Of a DNA stretch of 31,093 bases, positions 28,740-31,093 are shown in pieces. Position numbers and translations under genes: made by a program. Where the stretch lies: positions 1 to 31,093 of IMG/VR virus record IMGVR_UViG_3300030389_002468. The stretch is one strand, 5' to 3'. The DNA comes from a virus. Position 1 is the first letter of the stretch, and every line of letters starts with the position of its first letter. Below the pieces are notes generated by a model. That model had not been told where the DNA came from and searched no databases. It worked only from the letters and a program-made list of their open reading frames with translations.

Positions 28740-29447
28740 CTATTGTTTATTGTTTAAGTTAATTTGAGTAGGTTTCGAGTCTCGTATTTTTCGATATTCT
28801 GCATATCTTTTACGATCCTCTGGCTTACTCATATCTAAGTCCTGAATATTAAATGGTTTTACAGTTTTACCTTCCAATGCCGACTGGCTTCCTGAACCAG
28901 CTAAAGACCCTTGACGGAAATGTGGGTTCGCATCTAAAAACTCTACGACACGATCTTCTATCGTAAAAAGTTCGCCTTTTGAGTTATATCTGATATTGTT
29001 ATTATTATCAAGAATTTCAATCCTATTGTCATCAGATAATCTAACTTGATTTTTTACAAGCTCAACTACTTGAGCTGGGTTTATAGCTTTATGCTTTGAA
29101 GCGATAGATAATACTGAGTTATCTATTTTTTCTTTTTTAATAGAGTTTTGTAGACGTTGTATATCTGCATCCTTACTTGCTATTCTCTCTTGCATAAGTT
29201 TTTCAAGATCAGCTTTTGTTTTAGCATCTTTAATCTCTTGCTCTTTTTTACGTTCATCATCTTTCTTTTGTATTTCAGCTAGAGCTTTCTCTTGTTTAGC
29301 TTTCTCTGCACCAAGTCTAGTTTGTATAATTTTATCGACTTGTTCTTGTGTAAACTGAGGTTGAGTTTTATTATCAGCTTGAGTTTCTTTTACTTCCACT
29401 GCTGGAACGTCTTTTTGCGGTTGACTAACCTGTTCTTTTTCTGACAT
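28740..29447 (-). CDS. Head scaffolding protein
   Basis: This 235-residue protein has a polar, charged N-terminus and a long coiled coil (QEKALAEIQKKDDERKKEQE; DLEKLMQERIASKDADIQRL). The C-terminal part contains VEFLDANPHFRQGSLAGSGS then DLDMSKPEDRKRYAEYRKIR, a tail typical of phage scaffolds. It lies just before the capsid gene and should template procapsid assembly. No protease domain or protease gene is seen nearby. Confidence 0.85.
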   Translation of the reverse strand: MSEKEQVSQPQKDVPAVEVKETQADNKTQPQFTQEQVDKIIQTRLGAEKAKQEKALAEIQKKDDERKKEQEIKDAKTKADLEKLMQERIASKDADIQRLQNSIKKEKIDNSVLSIASKHKAINPAQVVELVKNQVRLSDDNRIEILDNNNNIRYNSKGELFTIEDRVVEFLDANPHFRQGSLAGSGSQSALEGKTVKPFNIQDLDMSKPEDRKRYAEYRKIRDSKPTQINLNNKQ

Positions 29448-29455
29448 TTTTGCTC

Positions 29456-30448
29456 CTATATTATTAATTGTCCGTCTTCGTTATACCAATCAGGGCTAAC
29501 GTAAGACCACTGATGCCTACAATTATATCCGCCTCTAACTACTAATGGATCGCCTGGTTTTTTACCATCCCACGATTGTTGAGACCATAGTCGTCTAACT
29601 TCAGCAACAGTGAAAACATTACTGCTTCGTTTTTTATATACACCACCTAAGATGTTTCTGCAAATACGTCTTGTTGTAGGTATGACATCGCCAAAGTATT
29701 TAATATGAGTTAGACCTGCCTCACCTGCTTTAAAAGCATTAACCTGTGCATCAAACTCACGCAAACCATCATTTAATAGCTGGGATGCGTATTTTCTCAT
29801 ATTATCACCAGCTCTATCTCTACCAAATTTAGACTGCAAGGTTTGTACTGCTTTATCAACCTGTACTTGCATAGACTTTTTGTTTTTATTTTTTTTTACA
29901 AATTCAGCTAATCGTTGTGCTTCTGCATCATTTGATTTACTATATATGCCGTTTATTGTTTGACGTAATTCCTTCTCTAACTCAACAAACTCTCTACCAA
30001 CTAAGGTGTTTTGATAAACTTTATCTGCTAATCGTTTTGTAAATGTATTTGATACATCTTTAAATTGAGTGAAGGTTTGTAATTTTAAATTTTGTATTAA
30101 GGCTAGATCCCCTTTTGTTAGTTCTTGGAAAGCTACAGGTATATTACCAATTCCTTTAAAAGCCCTTTCTATTCTTTTGGCCTGTCTATTAAAACCTTTT
30201 TTAGTAAGAGTATCTGCCCAAGCTAAAAACTGAGATTGTAATACTGATCTTATTTTTGGTCTGATTGCTATTGCTGCCTGCAGCTCTATTAATTTACCTG
30301 CTTGAGTTGGAAGTTCCTTTCCAGCAAGTCTAACAACATCATCTTCTATTTTATCTAGAGTCCTTTGTAATGTTTGGTAGTATTCTTGTTCTGCTCGGTC
30401 TAGGTTTTTAATCCTGTAAATAGTAAACTGTCTGACTTTGTCTGCCAT
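29456..30448 (-). CDS. Phage head morphogenesis protein (Mu F / SPP1 gp7-like)
   Basis: This 330-residue minor head protein has a helical first two thirds. The family C-terminal module contains ITHIKYFGD-like THIKYFGDVIPTTRRICRNI, LGGVYKKR, RLWSQQSWDGKKPGDPLVVR and GGYNCRHQWSYV. Cysteines and histidine in the last segments are typical of the family. It overlaps the portal stop as TAATG and is probably packaged inside the head or at the portal vertex. Confidence 0.85.
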   Translation of the reverse strand: MADKVRQFTIYRIKNLDRAEQEYYQTLQRTLDKIEDDVVRLAGKELPTQAGKLIELQAAIAIRPKIRSVLQSQFLAWADTLTKKGFNRQAKRIERAFKGIGNIPVAFQELTKGDLALIQNLKLQTFTQFKDVSNTFTKRLADKVYQNTLVGREFVELEKELRQTINGIYSKSNDAEAQRLAEFVKKNKNKKSMQVQVDKAVQTLQSKFGRDRAGDNMRKYASQLLNDGLREFDAQVNAFKAGEAGLTHIKYFGDVIPTTRRICRNILGGVYKKRSSNVFTVAEVRRLWSQQSWDGKKPGDPLVVRGGYNCRHQWSYVSPDWYNEDGQLII

Positions 30449-31093
30449 TATACTTGCTCATCTTCAACATCTTCTTCTTGTACTTCGTCTTGAGTAAACT
30501 GACCTACCTCTGCTTGACCATTTATTTCTTCAAAGGCCTGGTTAAGAGTATCGTCATCATCAATAACTGTTCTTACTATTTCTTTATCTACCTCTTTGTT
30601 AAACGTTGGTGATTGTAAGTTCATAGCTTTTGCCATTGAGAAAAATTGAATGTCAGTGGCGTAGTCACGAATATTGAACGAATCAGGGTAGCTTATCTCA
30701 CCATCAAAAGTAGTATTTTGAAATTGAGCATATAATCTAAATAGCTGCTCTTCTGCTATTTCTAAATTGTCCGCTTTTTCAGATAGTCTAGCATTTAATA
30801 ATTCAAACTCTGTTTGCAGAGCTATACCTGATGAGACTTGTTGTTTGGTAGTTCTAATAGCCCCTGTATGAGCAATTCTATTTATGGCCTCGACCTTGTG
30901 CCTAATTGAATCCATAATAGATTGTAAGTTAGCTCCTGAAGGTTGTAATAAATATGGTTTTAAATTTGAGTCTATTTCTTCAGGCATTTCTATAACTGCC
31001 CCTGCACCTGCACTAGCATTTACACTTGGAGTTTTTACTAATGATGGGTGGTTTGTTAATCTAATAAGTTGTTCTATTTCTGAGTATTCGTTA
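30448..31093 (-). CDS. Portal protein, C-terminal part (gene continues across the circular join)
   Basis: This is the C-terminal 182 residues of the portal plus the 32 codons of the terminal repeat region. The internal ATG at 30985-30987 is not the start: the frame is open to the right edge of the window and matches the frame that enters at base 3 on the left. The segment contains LKPYLLQPSGANLQSIMDSI, HKVEAINRIAHTGAIRTTKQ and SGIALQTEFELLNARLS, like portal helices. It ends in an acidic tail (DEVQEEDVEDEQV). Do not annotate it as a separate 179-residue gene. Confidence 0.9.
   Translation of the reverse strand, partial: NEYSEIEQLIRLTNHPSLVKTPSVNASAGAGAVIEMPEEIDSNLKPYLLQPSGANLQSIMDSIRHKVEAINRIAHTGAIRTTKQQVSSGIALQTEFELLNARLSEKADNLEIAEEQLFRLYAQFQNTTFDGEISYPDSFNIRDYATDIQFFSMAKAMNLQSPTFNKEVDKEIVRTVIDDDDTLNQAFEEINGQAEVGQFTQDEVQEEDVEDEQV
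30995..31092. repeat. Terminal direct repeat, right copy (circular-map overlap)
   Basis: This is identical to bases 1-98. The following and last base (31093, A) differs from base 99 (G). In the portal frame both give tyrosine (TAT versus TAC), so the difference is silent. Confidence 0.9.

Noticed and set aside
30448-30987. Separate 179-residue gene starting at the internal ATG
   Set aside because: The frame is open upstream to the window edge and joins in phase with the left-end portal frame; it is the portal C-terminus.
1-31093. tRNA genes, CRISPR arrays, insertion sequences
   Set aside because: Reading both strands by eye gave no cloverleaf-like blocks in gaps, no spaced repeat arrays and no transposase frames; nearly all bases are covered by phage genes.

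Overview
The window is an essentially complete genome of a small tailed phage, opened inside its portal gene. Bases 1-98 recur exactly at 30995-31092, and the portal frame reads across the join, so the map closes to a circle of about 30,994 bp. A tape-measure protein, tail tube, tail terminator, frameshifted tail-assembly chaperone and lambda-J-like tip protein are present and no sheath or baseplate wedge genes are seen, so I infer a siphovirus. The AT-rich sequence, the tiny overlapping genes and the LamG and tail-fibre proteins resemble phages from marine metagenomes that infect AT-rich marine bacteria such as SAR11-like alphaproteobacteria. The host is inferred and not shown.

There are two transcription directions. 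A control region at about 7486-7791 separates them. Rightward (+, 7792-10886) runs a compact early operon: small unknown proteins, a lipoprotein, an XRE-type HTH regulator, a RecB/Cas4-like nuclease, a protein with an SSB-like acidic tail, a coiled-coil protein and a membrane microprotein. Leftward (-), everything else lies in one long collinear array from 7470 down through the origin of coordinates and round to 10883, where the two arrays overlap tail to tail by 4 bp. Stops and starts are mostly fused as ATGA or TAATG, which suggests translational coupling.

Leftward order is as follows. (1) DNA metabolism and modification: unknown, HNH nuclease, winged-helix replication protein, DnaJ-like zinc microprotein, ParB-methyltransferase fusion, small terminase, short cytosine-C5-type methyltransferase, and small exported or metal-binding proteins. 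(2) Packaging and head: large terminase, portal, head morphogenesis, scaffold, major capsid, then a terminator-like hairpin. (3) Connector and tail: head-tail connectors, tail terminator, tail tube, frameshifted chaperone, tape measure, distal tail, L-like protein, HlyC-like acyltransferase, J-like tip and several fibre/adhesion proteins. (4) Lysis: M15 peptidase, a run of six very small lysine/arginine-rich proteins, an XhlA-like protein, a metallophosphoesterase, a DUF3310 protein and a holin.

No DNA polymerase, helicase, primase, integrase, tRNA, rRNA, CRISPR array or insertion sequence was seen. Replication probably relies on the host, recruited by the winged-helix protein. The most notable items are a -1 frameshift signal (A AAA AAC plus stem-loop) in the tail chaperone, a HlyC-family gene in the slot where lambda has its K peptidase, a set of basic microproteins beside the lysin, a 25-residue amphipathic cationic peptide gene in the head-tail junction, and a non-OB-looking protein with an SSB-type DDKIPF tip.
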